A DNA stretch of 64,000 nucleotides, from positions 78,083,531-78,147,530 of the forward strand of contig CM035416.1 of the NCBI GenBank assembly GCA_020310875.1, written 5' to 3'. The position numbers and the translations under genes are program-made. This stretch comes from Ceratopteris richardii. Lineage: Eukaryota > Streptophyta > Polypodiopsida > Polypodiales > Pteridaceae. How positions within the stretch are numbered: the first letter of the stretch is position 1; each line of letters starts with the position of its first letter. Below the pieces are notes generated by a model. The model had not been told where the DNA came from, did not search any database, and saw only the letters and a list, made by a program, of their open reading frames with translations. Below, one piece after another: positions 24,087 through 36,497 of the stretch.

Positions 24087-26715
24087 AATATCAAGCATAT
24101 CAAGAATATCAAGCTTCCATCTGAGCATTTGTTTGTGTAGAGACAATGATCCTCATTACTTCAAAAATAGCCTTGAGACTTCATAAAAGCATCAAATTTT
24201 TGGTAACATTTTCTAGGGGATTGTTTGAGTACATATAAGCTCTCTTCAACTTAAAAACTAGACTTTCTTTGTGAGGAACTACATAACCATCTGGTTGTTC
24301 CAAATAGATCTCATCTGTAAGATCTCCATGCAAGAAAGCATTTTTCACATACATTTGGACTACCTCTAAGTCCTCCATTGCAACGAATCCAAGCAACATG
24401 CACAGGGTAGTCATCTTGACCATTAGAGAGAATATTTTCTCGAAATCAACACCATGTTGTTGCTTAAAACCCTTTGCAACAAGTCATGCTTTATACTTTG
24501 GAGAAGCACTATTTGATGTGAATTTCAGCTTATATACCCATTTACATGGTAAATATTTCCTTCCCTTTGGAAAAGGTACTAAATCCCAAGTACCATTCTT
24601 GTGATTAGAATCCAACTCACTCTTCATGGCATGCTCCCACTTGACACGGTCCTCTATCTGCATAGCCTCTTTGTAACAAGAAGGCTCACCAACATCTATT
24701 AGCATAACTAAATCCAAACCAATAACATATCTATCAAGTGGATACGAGACACGTGCAGAGCGTCTCAATGGTGGCTAAATAGGAACATTTGCAGACTCAT
24801 CTAATTAGACATTCTCTTGAACATCCCTATGTGCAACATTTTTATGCATGCTAACTAGAGGACTAGTATCCTCAAACACCACTCTTCTCACTTCAACCTC
24901 CTTAATGGGTTGTTTATGCATCTTAGACTCATTGAAAATGACATCACTACTTTTGATCATTGATATTGTTTCAGGATCCGATAAACGATATCCAAGTTGG
25001 CCTTCTTGAACATATCCAAGAAAAATGCCTTTATTTGACTTATGGTCTAGCTTATGTCTAAGATTCTTGGGTATATGAACATATGCTTCACACCCAAAAA
25101 CTCAAAGATGATCATAATATGGTGGCTTCCCTATGCATAACTCTTGTACTACTTTCACACCTTTGGTAGTACTAGGTGAAAGGTTAATCACATGAACTGT
25201 AGTCAATGCTGCTTCTACCCAAAAGCCTTTTGAAATGTTTGCATTATGTAGCATAGAAGCTACTCTATCCTGAATAGTTCTATCCATCCTTTCAACTACA
25301 CCATTTTGTATTGGGGTGTAAGGAGCTATAAAATCTCTATGAATTCCTCTAGGCTGGCAAAAAAGGCTGAATTCATGTGGGGTATATTCACCCCCATGAT
25401 CTAAAAATAAAGCCTTAAAATTAGTTCCCTTTTGAGTCTCAACTAAAGCAACTCATTTTCTGAAAGTAGGGAATACCTCATCCTTCTATATGATAGGATA
25501 CACCCGGAATTTTCTAGTAGCATCATCTATGAAAGTGACAAAGTAAAGAGAACCACCTAATGACCTTGTTGGCATAGGACCACACACATCTGTATGAACA
25601 AGATCTAAAGGTTGAATTGAAGAGTCAATGTGCATCTTATGCACATTCCTAGTGTGCTTTCCATAATAACAATGCTTGCAAAATGAAAAATCAGAGAAAG
25701 ATAACACAAGTAAGTATCTAGAATGGAAACTAATCTCCATTCCACCACAAGATATATGGCCCAAATGGCCATGCCAAATACAAGTCATAGGCTATTCAGT
25801 AAAATCTAACAAGTTTCCTTTCTATGATACAAATAAACGATAAACTCAGACAACTTTGCTTCCTTTTGCAATAAAGCAACTAACATCAAACTGCATGATA
25901 ACTGAGGTACATGGCATACATTATGCATAGTAAATTTTGAACCATCAATGAACTACACAACCACATCTCCAATCCTGACAGTGTCGCATTTGTAAGAATC
26001 ACCAAGCCTCACGGTACCAAGGGACTTTGTTGCATAATTAGAAAACCATTCTCTATGTGGTGCCACATGGAAAGAAGCATCAGAATCTAACAGCCACGTG
26101 TGGGAGAGAGAATTGGCCATAAGATCCCCAGTAGGCACATTACTGTCAAGTTTCAATACATCAACATCATCAGAAATATCATTGATTTCTTCAATCTTCA
26201 TAATGGAAGTAGATGGTGTAGGTAGTTGTTTGACATGCCCATCAACATTTTATCCTTCACCTTTATCATACTTTAATGCATAGCAATCTTTCTTTATGTG
26301 TCCTTTCTTATGGAAATAATGACATTCGGTATCCCTCTTCCTTGATTTACTTCTACTCTTATGCCGTTGACCATTCTTTTCCTTGTTCTTTCTCTTGCCA
26401 CATTTCTGTTTCTTTCCTTGGTCAAATCATGAACATTATATGCCTCTCCACTTTGAGTGCTAACCATAGATTTTCTACAAATCTCCTTACTCAAGAGTGC
26501 TCCACATATGTCATCATAGACTAGTTTACCACTAGGTTCACTATCGCTAATTGTTGTGCAAAACATTCCCATGAGGATGGCAAGATGCATAACAACAAGA
26601 CTACTTTCATTTCATTATGCATCTCCAATTTTTGACCCTATAACTGAGAGAATATGGCATCAATCTCATTCAAATGAGCAACAACACTATCTGCATGAGC
26701 ACAAATTTCTTAGGT
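24087..26715 (-). pseudogene. Copia family D, second copy (D2)
   Basis: Minus-strand copia sequence from gag to RT, closely related to D1. Gag is at about 26294-26715. A zinc knuckle reads CHYFHKKGHIKKDC (second Cys lost), near 26270-26320. Protease is at 25953-26201 with LDSDASFHVA (DSG changed to DSD). Integrase is at 25102-25788 (WHGHLGHIS, HTDVCGP; here GVVERMDR keeps the catalytic Glu). RT is at 24181-24768 (WVYKLKFTSNS, MLLGFVAMEDLEVVQM). It stops at 24086 where E ends, so the RT catalytic part and RNase H are absent. Broken by many frameshifts and stops. Confidence 0.85.
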
Positions 26716-27490
26716 GTTACAAAATACGGTCAAACTTATAGTCTGTGGCTGACCAAGCCACTATATGTCTCATTAAAGAACATATACAAAAGTGTTCAAC
26801 GGCCATTTGGCCTTTCATACAAATACTAACAATAATAGCTAGGGCCAAAAGTAAGAATTGGCACAAGAGGCTGAGCCCACTTGTGCACTGCCTCCAAGTT
26901 GAATAGATATTCATTGTGAATATCATCATTAACACCACTTTTAGCTTCTTCATTAGGAAATCTTGAAAGATGGTTAGCTCGAATATGAGACTTGCCTTTC
27001 TTTACTACCACCTCGAAGTTGTACTCAACCATCTTACCAATCTTCCTATGGCACAAGGTTTGTTTACTAGATGCAAGAGGGCTTGGTGGTTTACAAAGAT
27101 TTTGAATTTGTTAGACATCAAGCCTAAACTTTTTCACAACATAAACCATTCCTAAAACTTCTTGTTCTATTGTGGTATAATTCTTATTAGCGCTATTCAA
27201 TTGTTGGTTGACATATGCAATAGAGAAATCCATCTTGTCTTCATCTTTCGTTTGGGTTAAGATACATCCTATTGCATAGTTTGAAACATCCATATAAATA
27301 TGGAATGATTTATTCCAATCAGGAACCTTATGTATAGGTGCTCATATCAAGCATCTTTTCAATTCTTGGAAAGACTTATCACAATCCTTTGTAGATATGA
27401 ATGAAGCAACGATGATAGCCGCAATGGTCCATAACAGGTTGTACCTCTCTTACATTTCTAAGTCTTGGTAATTCAACAATCACTCTAACT
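26716..27490 (-). pseudogene. Ty3/gypsy RT-RNase H fragment
   Basis: Minus-strand reading gives the gypsy order: RT end (VELPRLRNVREVQ, HCGYHRCFI, about 27380-27490), RNase H (MDVSNYAIGCILTQ, IAYVNQQLNSANKNYTTIEQ, 27111-27293) and the connection region (VVKKGKSHIRANHLSRFPNE, about 26920-27010). It has several frame breaks, no LTR and no integrase core. It is unrelated to the gypsy element at 54353-63625. Confidence 0.82.
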
Positions 27491-28005
27491 TTCTCTTTAT
27501 AAATTGAAATACTATGTTTAGAGATGTTTCCGAATTCATACATAAAAAATTCAAAAATTCGTATGAGATCACGTATGTGTTGTTGTCGCACGTTAGAATG
27601 TAGCGTTTGTGAATTTCTATGTATGCGTGAAGCAAATTGATTTGTTCTTGAAATCCATGTCTGCATTTATTGCTTTTAGTAACACTACGTATGCATGTTA
27701 TCATTATGCATTTATGCACAAGAGCAGATGTGTAGTTTGCAGCTGATGACTTCACAGCTCATATATATGCGTCATGGCATGATCACCATAGACTGTAGTA
27801 TAGGTCCTCACCGATATATCTAACATTACCATCTGGATTCTGAGGTACCACAGGCGTCGGACATGTGCATGAAATAAATGAAAGAATGCCAATATCTGGT
27901 AATCATGACCAAATTCAGTGCAATGGTTATACTTAGAATCTTAACACTTATATTATATCCTTCAGACTTGAGGCTTCAATGTTCAAAGGTTCAACTCTCA
28001 AGGCT
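27491..28005. other. Sequence 3' of the spliced minus-strand gene
   Basis: No open frame here resembles a known protein. Its position just after the predicted TGA (28006-28008, minus) makes at least part of it the likely 3' UTR of that gene. Confidence 0.4.
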
Positions 28006-28032
28006 TCAGCATGCAGGTCGCAGCTCGCCGCT
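28006..28032 (-). CDS. Last coding exon (D) of unrecognised spliced gene
   Basis: A strong minus-strand acceptor (TTTTCTACACTTTGCAG) precedes the exon. In phase 0, which is what the preceding exon requires, it reads SGELRPAC and then a TGA stop at 28006-28008. This would give the C-terminus ...PSSSVQSGELRPAC. The call rests on splice consensus and phase agreement, not on homology. Confidence 0.55.
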   Translation of the reverse strand, partial: SGELRPAC

Positions 28033-28079
28033 CTGCAAAGTGTAGAAAACTAAACGAAGAAAGCGAATTTTTATCTCAC

Positions 28080-28162
28080 CTGGACAGAAGAAGAAGGTCC
28101 CGTCCGGAACATGTCAGCATAGGACGTCAGCAAAATGTCAGGTATAAATGAGGATAATGCGT
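28080..28162 (-). CDS. Exon C of unrecognised spliced gene
   Basis: An 83-bp exon on the minus strand, bounded by an acceptor (GTGTTGTTTACCAG) and a consensus donor (CAG|GTGAGA). It begins with AC, which completes a Tyr codon with the T left by exon B, and ends on a whole codon. The product segment is (Y)ALSSFIPDILLTSYADM followed by FRTGPSSSVQ. All three splice phases across exons A to D agree, which is unlikely by chance. I do not recognise the protein family. Confidence 0.65.
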
Positions 28163-28240
28163 CTGGTAAACAACACTGAATTAGAAAGATATTCTCATTG
28201 TGAAACTTGGACCTTCATACTTAATAGTTGGTGTACTTAC

Positions 28241-28302
28241 AACTCTTGTTTTGGGCAATACAAATCTTTGCTGGGTCTTCACTCATTACAACCAGTGTGG
28301 AG
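28241..28302 (-). CDS. Exon B of unrecognised spliced gene
   Basis: A 62-bp exon on the minus strand with acceptor CATACAATGTTCAG and consensus donor GTAAGT. The first base completes an Asn codon with the AA left by exon A; the body reads STLVVMSEDPAKICIAQNKS; the last base T joins exon C. The intron to exon C is 78 bp and that from exon A is 439 bp. Confidence 0.65.
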
Positions 28303-28741
28303 CTGAACATTGTATGAAAAAGGAGGGTATTCTTTAAGAAGTCATGGGGGAATCTTTTGGCAAAAAACTGCGTAATACATTCTGGCATAGTTCAGAGTCA
28401 CAACATTCACTTATAGCAAGTCACTAGATAGAGTATGTGTATCATTTAGATCAGTTAAACTTGACAAAGTTAATGTGTCACGTTCTACTATGTGGGATTA
28501 CAAGAGATTACAATGCTAAAATCAAATGAGAGTACAAACGACTATCATTAAGTGAATGATAGTACATAGGTCAAACAACAAATAGATCACCAACAAGGTA
28601 GTCAGTTCATGCTTACAATAGCTAGCCCACCAAGATCAAACTTTTACAAGAGTAGACCCTGTCACAGTAGATAGAACATAGCTTGATTGAGCTTCATAAA
28701 CAAAGACACAAGCCAGGAGAATAATGCACTGAGACACATAC

Positions 28742-28911
28742 TTTGGTGAAGCAAGTAGTGTCCTGCCTTCTGTAGGTTTTCTCTCCTTTTGAACTCTTCC
28801 ATGTGAGGACCCTGTCTTGCTCCAACCACCTCCTATAGGCACCCTTGGGCTCTCTTTCTTGATAACTGCATGCACTCTACTTTGTATGTCGATGTCGGTG
28901 TATCTATCCTC
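28742..28911 (-). CDS. Exon A of unrecognised spliced gene
   Basis: A 170-bp exon on the minus strand, with acceptor TTTCTTGTAG and donor GTATGT. It opens EDRYTDIDIQSRVHAVIKKE, continues SPRVPIGGGWSKTGSSHGRV and then QKERKPTEGRTLLASP, and ends with two bases (AA). The acceptor and first 70 nt are duplicated at 29032-29101 in the adjacent tandem copy. The exon starts in phase 0. Upstream exons should lie at higher coordinates, but I could not trace them convincingly between 29222 and 32626. The product is basic and Gly/Ser-rich; I do not recognise it and assign no function. It could also be a relic of a once larger gene. Confidence 0.62.
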
Positions 28912-29221
28912 CTACAAGAATTTCTGCATGTTGGGTACACAGGAGGTCCATGAGAGTTTGATGCCAGTATGAGAAAATTAATATTCAGATGGAGGAGACA
29001 TTGTCATAGTTAGAAATGTGAGTGGGGTCCGCCCTTGGGCTCCCTTTCTTGATAACTGCATGCACTCTCCTTTGTATGTCGATGTCGGTGTATCTATCCT
29101 CCTACAAGAAATTCTGCATGTTGGGTACACAGGAGGTCCATGAGAGTTTGATGCCAGTATGAGAAAATTAATATTCAGATGGAGGAGACATTGTCATAGT
29201 TAGAAATGTGAGTGGGGTCCG
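28842..29221. repeat. 190-bp tandem duplication overlapping exon A
   Basis: Units 28842-29031 and 29032-29221 differ at only a few positions. The first unit contains the acceptor and first 70 nt of exon A, so the second unit carries a spare acceptor and partial exon upstream in the intron. Confidence 0.9.
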
Positions 29222-32200
29222 CCCTTGAGGTGGCTGACCAGGGTCAACCCCACCACTACCCTATTAGATGAAGTATGCAGATTATGTATCTCTAAACCAT
29301 GGGAGACACACTGTTCTCATGATATCCATGATGCCTGCAATCATCCTATAACTTGCAGTTTCGAGTCAATGGACAGCATTATAAATATGTGTAAATACTT
29401 TCATCAAAACTGGAGCCAAATAAAGTGGAAGTCGACAAAAGATGTGCCATATCACTTAGGATGAAGCTGATTAAGATTATATGGTGCAAATCCATTGGGG
29501 ATGACCTTGACATGGACAGCAACTAAATTCAAATGTGCGAATGCTGAATCAGATTTGCTAATGGCCCTAACTTTTGGCAGGAAATTTTTCTCCCAAACCT
29601 TTGGCTTCCATCTTAGTAGTCCCCAAGATTGCCCTCTGTACATCGTGTTTATGCTTTCTTATTAGTCCCCAAGGCTCCAGCTTACCGTCTGCACATCATG
29701 TCAGTATCTCTGGAGTTGTTGCCGCAAGAACATTCAGGTTGAGACTAGAAGGTCGACTCACTGTTTACCATAGGTCGACCAATTTCAACTAAGGTTGACC
29801 TTAGGTCGACCAGAGTCGTCTAAATGATCAAATATCCTAACAAGTATCAATTCTGAATAACCAAAATAGGCGCTTTTTCCCTTACCTACATTTCTATCAT
29901 TCTATCGTGGCTTGTTATGAAAGGCTCTGCCAGCCAATGTGTCTTCTTTCTCTCTTTCTAGTGGCAATTTTAGAACAGCGTTTTCTTCCCTGTTTGGCAA
30001 ATGTAGGTACCAGCCACTCACAGCTTTTTTCCTTTCCAACTGGAGTCTTCATTGATATGTTCTTTCCTAATGCGAACTTGTTTTAAGGGGGGGTTAAGAT
30101 TGCCTAACCAAGTTTTCCAATAATTCAAGCACATCTAATGCTGCACTTTCCGCTCCAATTATGCCCCCCCCCCCCCCCCCCAACAAAAAAAAAAAAAAAA
30201 AAAAAAAAGATATTTGAAAGCATAATTTGGAAGTTGTGCACCCAATAGCTTACAGCCCAATGTTCTGGCCTGCATCACTGCTAGCACTGATTATCTGCTC
30301 CTAGAGATGGGATGGGCAACCTGATAGCTAACGACATTGGGAATCCCTTGGCCAAGGCATGGGCGAAGAGGTGAGTGATGGTTAGTGCAAGACTTGTTGG
30401 AGATGGTGCATTCATGCATCATCTATTATGGCAATGCTAAGAAAGTCCATGTGATTTTTATGGATCTCTTTACCATTCTTTTGGAGAATCATATTGACTT
30501 GCAGAAAGTGTTTTTCTCAATTATCTCATCATGCATTGAGAATTTGGTTTCAACACTATCTACATCATGAGCTATGAATTTTTGATGTATTTCTGGTTAT
30601 TTTCTTATTTTTGCAGATTGATCAAAAGTCAGTTTTAGATCAAGGGCTGAGATTGAATTTTGAAATCAGTTGTCAAGATTAGTAGCTGGCAAAAAAGTCA
30701 ATGATGAACCAATTTTTTAGTAAGTTTTATATGAAACTGACTCCAACTCTATTTTTAAGTTGATACATCAGCTGAAACCCTAATTTAGAGTATAATCCTT
30801 TTATTATTCCTCTAACTGCTGAGCATGCGCTTACTGGGCACCTAGGGTTTTGTGCAGAGCTACTCTTGTTCCTCTCCAAGCTGAGCTGCCACCTTATGCT
30901 TGCTCCTCGTTGGAAGTTTAAGATATGACCTTCTTGCTGTTTTAGCTTCTGCATATGTGTCTACAGCAGGTTTCCTTGCTTCCATAGCCTTATGTTCAGC
31001 TTCTACACCTTCTTGACGGCTTCTACACACACCTACCGTGAGTTGGCAAGGTTCATCATCACCTATCTACTCCATAGCTACTGTTTATTGCTGTTTTTCT
31101 TCCTCAACAGCTGTGCAGCTTGCTGATTTCTGTATTCCAGTCTTTTGGAGCATCTTAATCATGAAGGTTGTGTCAATCAGCTTGACATCAGATTTGGAGC
31201 TATTTCAGCTTGTCTACATTGATTTTGGTGTTTTTATATGCATATGCTTTGTAAAATTGTCTATATTCAGTTTGTAGATAGTTCTTAATTCAATTTCAGC
31301 AATGCAATTGTTCTTTTGCATAAATCTCTCATCTTTATTTGAGATTCATTGTGGTGTTGTGTGCATCTCGATCCTGCCTATTTCCTACAAGACTTCCTCA
31401 AGCATAAATGAAGTGATCCACATGTAATTTAGTGTGATCAGTTGCTACAATTTCTAAATGGATCATGAGATTCTTGGTATAGTGAAAATCATTCTCTAGT
31501 AGGGTCAGATGTATGGGGTATAGTTACGGGTGGCCATTGTGGCACCTAATATAATTTCTGTGCCTAAGTATGCCTTTACCTAGATCCTCAACAGGTGTGT
31601 GATTTTGGCTCTTGTAATCCCTGCCATGTAATAGCATAATCTTTGCTCATGAGCATATGAGATAGATCCTGAAATTTAAACTGCTTTCATGCTTGTCTCT
31701 TGTGGCGACCTCTTGTGATGAGTCCAAGTCTTCATCTTCCTATGGCCCTTTGTAGAAGTGATCTCTCCAATGAAGCCTTTTAAAATTCAGTAGTTTGTAT
31801 GAACCTCTACAGTCTGTTCTAGGGCATTTTCCCAACTCAGGTGTGATTTGAATCTACTGTCCATGAAGGTCTTGTCTCTTTATGAAGAACAGTAGCTAGT
31901 TGTGTAGGAACTGTATCAAGTGGTAATTACTTATCTAAATAAGGGAGATGTGCATCTATTTATCATGAATATTTGTCAAAAAGCTAACGAGTGAAATGGA
32001 TAATGTAAATGAGCATCTACATGGTATATGATATGTGCTTTGCAGCTCAAAACAGTAGAGTATGATATGCTTCAATCAGACATGGAAATGCTGTGAAGGA
32101 TATGATTGTGTGGGCTGCCTCAAGTTTTCCAATTCAAATAATCGATTGTGCGCTTGCCTCTCCCATGGAGAAATGTAAGCAAAACCTTCTAAATTTGGCC

Positions 32201-32626
32201 ATCTTTGCATCTGTTACATGTTAGAAGGCGATGCTTACTCTTTGGCTTTAGTAGGTGGAGCCCATACCATCTCATGAGCGATTACTAGTGATCTTTTGAG
32301 GGTCAAGGCTCATCATAGTGATCGCTTGATTAGGCTTAAAAGTCTAGCAATGTTTCATCTGAGTTTTGGTCAAGGACCGTGAATTGGAGGGGGGAAGACG
32401 CATGATCCAAGCCTTGGTTTTAGCTTAGCCCCTTTGATGAGATATAAAATGATCCTCTAGAAAGCAATAGATGACGACATCCTTGGTTCTCAATGAGAAC
32501 TTGACAGCTTGGCAGCTTTGCCTAATTTGAGTACTTGGGTCCTCTCATGGAGGTGACTTCTGAACCACATTGGTACTTTTGATGCTCTAGATGTATGCTG
32601 ATGAGGGGGGCTTGGAATGTTGATTC
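29222..32626. other. Intergenic or intronic stretch, no supported gene
   Basis: Low-complexity and AT-rich sequence without a convincing protein match on either strand. It holds short palindromic GGTCGACC motifs at about 29750-29810, two loose copies of a TTAGTAGTCCCCAAG-type block (29613-29700), and a C18/A24 homopolymer pair. Around 31016-31060 the sequence weakly resembles the end of an A-family LTR. Upstream exons of the gene at 28006-28911 may be hidden here. Confidence 0.5.
30164..30208. repeat. C18 tract followed by A24 tract
   Basis: A homopolymer of 18 C (30164-30181) and one of 24 A (30185-30208) are separated by AAC. True lengths may differ because such tracts are error-prone in sequencing and assembly. 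Confidence 0.85.
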
Positions 32627-32856
32627 TATTGATATATTTCGGTAGTGATGTGTGAACACACTAGGACCGCCGAGGCACTTTTTTCCCTCTTTAGGAGGTT
32701 TTTTTTCCCCGGGCTTGTATATACGCCTATTACCCTAATGAGTCACTTATCTTTGTACATTCTCTTGGTAATACATTTAGTATTGTGTGTTGTGCTCCAA
32801 GCTTCTTTTTCTTCCTTGCGTTGTTTGCGTGCTTCCGCGGACCTCAAACTCCAACA
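32627..32856 (+). mobile_element. Family B 5' LTR (B3)
   Basis: A 230-bp LTR matching those at 4985 and 14608, with the first TG mutated to TA. It ends CCAACA. This is the only 5' LTR of family B in the window and shows the normal family layout: LTR, primer site, leader, gag. Confidence 0.92.
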
Positions 32857-32858
32857 AT

Positions 32859-33265
32859 TGGTATCAAAGTAGGTCGTCGCTTCATCTAGGGTGTCATCGA
32901 CACCCCTCTGGTCACAGTTTCAGAATCACACGAAAATTGCTGAGCATACTCAGGGCGATTAGGAGTTCAAAACTGCTTCGCTTGGTGGTGTCGAAATCAC
33001 GAATCGAAGCTCATTTCGGCCTCTAAATGCACTATTACAGTGCCTATGCAAGCAATTTTGTCTTTTTGTGTCAAACATATATACAGGTTTCGGTTCGCCA
33101 GTATAAGCGCCTTGAAGTATGCTACGGGTTTAGCAGAACTCAACAAGGTAGTTATGTTCAACTTTTTGAGATAGAATCATTTTTTTTGTATTAGGGTATT
33201 TTAGTTAGTGGCCATGGCTCAAAACAATGATGTATTCCGTATGTTGGCTATTTTGATCAGTGGCC
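32859..33265 (+). other. B3 primer binding site and leader
   Basis: TGGTATCAAAGTAGG begins at 32859, two bases after the LTR, and serves as the primer binding site. The leader then runs to the gag start at 33266 without a large frame. It contains the first copy of a 52-bp tandem repeat (see 33214). Confidence 0.7.
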
Positions 33266-33299
33266 ATGGCTCAAAGCAGTGATGTATTCCGTATGTTGG
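33211..33299 (+). repeat. 52-bp tandem repeat at B3 gag start
   Basis: The gag start region (CCATGGCTCAAA ... CCGTATGTTGGCT) occurs twice with period 52, giving candidate ATG codons at 33214 and 33266. Only the second leads into the full gag frame. B1 and B2 carry a different (68-bp period) duplication in nearly the same place. Confidence 0.85.
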
Positions 33300-34652
33300 C
33301 TGTTGAGGGTAAGTTTGATGGTACTGATTACCCATTATGGGCATATATGATGCGTCATGTATTGGTCGCAAAAGGATTGTGGAATTTTGTGCAGGGTGTT
33401 GAAAAACGTCCTACTATACTTGCAAATACAGTTATTGAAGGTCATGCGGATGGCATTGAAGATGATGATCTTCATGTTTGTGTTCGTGCTTCGGTTCCTA
33501 CCGCACCTAGTGGAGAGAAACTTTGTTGGGATGGAAGAGATGCTCATGCATATGCATTGATAACCTTGTCTATCAAACGTGCCATTATTCCTCACATTTG
33601 CTCCTGCAAAACAAAAAACGATACTTGGGATACACTTACTTCTTTATACTAGGCAAAGAATGAGGTTCGTATTGCTTACCTTCGAAAATAGCTTGAGAGC
33701 GAGCACATGAATGAAGGAGATACCATGGACATTTTTTTGTCAAAGATCAAAGATTTGAAGAAGTAGGTTTTGTTGATGAAGTCTTTCTAGACAGTTGACT
33801 TCTGTAGAATGTTCTGGACAGTCTTCCAGATTCATATCAGAGTTTTGCTTCTACTCTTCAATTGAGAAAGGCATTCAAATGCCTTCACCTTTGAGGAGTT
33901 AGTCTTTATTCTTTTGCAAGAAGATCAGTCTAGGGAGAACAGATCAATTATGCGTATTGAAGATAAAGCTTTCCTAGCTAGTCAGATGGGCAAAGGTAAA
34001 TGGAGCTCATCTACTACTAAGCAGAACTCTGCTAATTCTGCACAATCAAAGAAGGATGATAAAGACGAGAAGAAAATAGAAAAGCAAAAAGTGTTTTGCA
34101 AATATTGTAAAGGAAATGATCATGTTATAAAGAGTTGTCCAAAACTGGATGCAAAAGAGGTAAAGAAGAAAGAGGCTTGAATGGTTGTGGCCTCTACACC
34201 CAAAACAAAGTATGCTAATCTTGTGCAGAACAAAGAATGGATATCTACTACTGTTTGCAGTTATGACCCATCTTCTCATGAACAATGTATGCCTGTAGTA
34301 GACTATGTTTGCCAGTACTTTGATAGTGGGGCAATCAAACATATTACCTCGCAACCAAACATATTACCTCGTAGCGCAGTTTCTTCACTTCACTTGAGCC
34401 TTCCCCTATAGGGAATACTGTGGTAAACATGCCTGCGAAGGCTATATTTTGGCCAAAATGGAACGCTCCTCCTTCCCAAAAGATGGTTCAGTATAAGCTA
34501 CTAAAAAATTGGAGCTTGTTCGCAGTGACGTTTGTGGTTCTATGCAAACACCTTCTTTTGGGAACTACCTTTACTTCATGACTTTCATTGATGATTTTTT
34601 AAGGCATGCATGGCTATATCCATTGAAAGCGAAGTCTGAAGTGTTTATGTGC
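33266..34652 (+). pseudogene. Family B copy B3, gag to early integrase (left part)
   Basis: Gag starts MAQSSDVFRMLAVEGKFDGT. The zinc knuckle CKYCKGNDHVIKSC lies near 34101-34142, and protease keeps FDSGAIKHITS, the canonical DSG that B1 and B2 have lost. A deletion near 34425 joins the protease directly to the integrase segment containing RSDVCGSMQT-like sequence (about 34530). Frameshifts near 33780 and 33865 and stops break the frame. The element is then interrupted at 34652 by the hAT transposon and resumes at 39841. It retains Gln (CAG at 33926) where B1/B2 have TAG. Confidence 0.88.
34645..34652. other. Target site duplication of hAT (left)
   Basis: TTATGTGC here and at 39833-39840 flank the hAT element. 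An 8-bp duplication is the hallmark of the hAT superfamily. Confidence 0.9.
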
Positions 34653-34951
34653 CAGGGCAGATTTGGTGCGTAGCATCGCATGGTTTTTGAATTCTTAGCA
34701 TTCGGTGTGTTCAATGCCATTCGCTGCCAAAAATTCGTTACATGGTGTATAAAATTCGTTCATGAGTCATGACCTAAAGTTTGAACCGATTCAAAGATTA
34801 GTCCTTAGAGTGAGTTTTTCGCGAATTTTATCGCCCTTAGCTTGAGCCTTTGCAGCCCTTAGCTTCAGCCTTGCCTCCTACCTTGACCCTTCATCAAATC
34901 AGCCATCATTGTAAGGCTCCCCTCATCGGATCAGCGGTGAGTCCGAGTCCC

Positions 34952-36369
<1,418 letters not shown>

Positions 36370-36497
36370 GAGTTAACCTAAGAGCCTTCAGCCCACATAT
36401 ATCATAGAGAGAGAGAGTCTTTAATGTATTAGGAGTTCGAATTTACCTAAGAGCCTCCACCTTTTGCCTCTTAAGTCTTGGGCCCACATATATCATC

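Noticed and set aside
29225..29792. Frames at 29225-29464 (+), 29452-29643 (-) and 29574-29792 (+) as further exons of the spliced gene
   Set aside because: The two plus-strand frames have the wrong strand. The minus-strand frame lacks a good donor in the required phase 0. I could not support any of them.
31000..31280. LTR end and primer site resembling family A near 31016-31060
   Set aside because: Similarity is weak and no partner LTR or coding region adjoins it.
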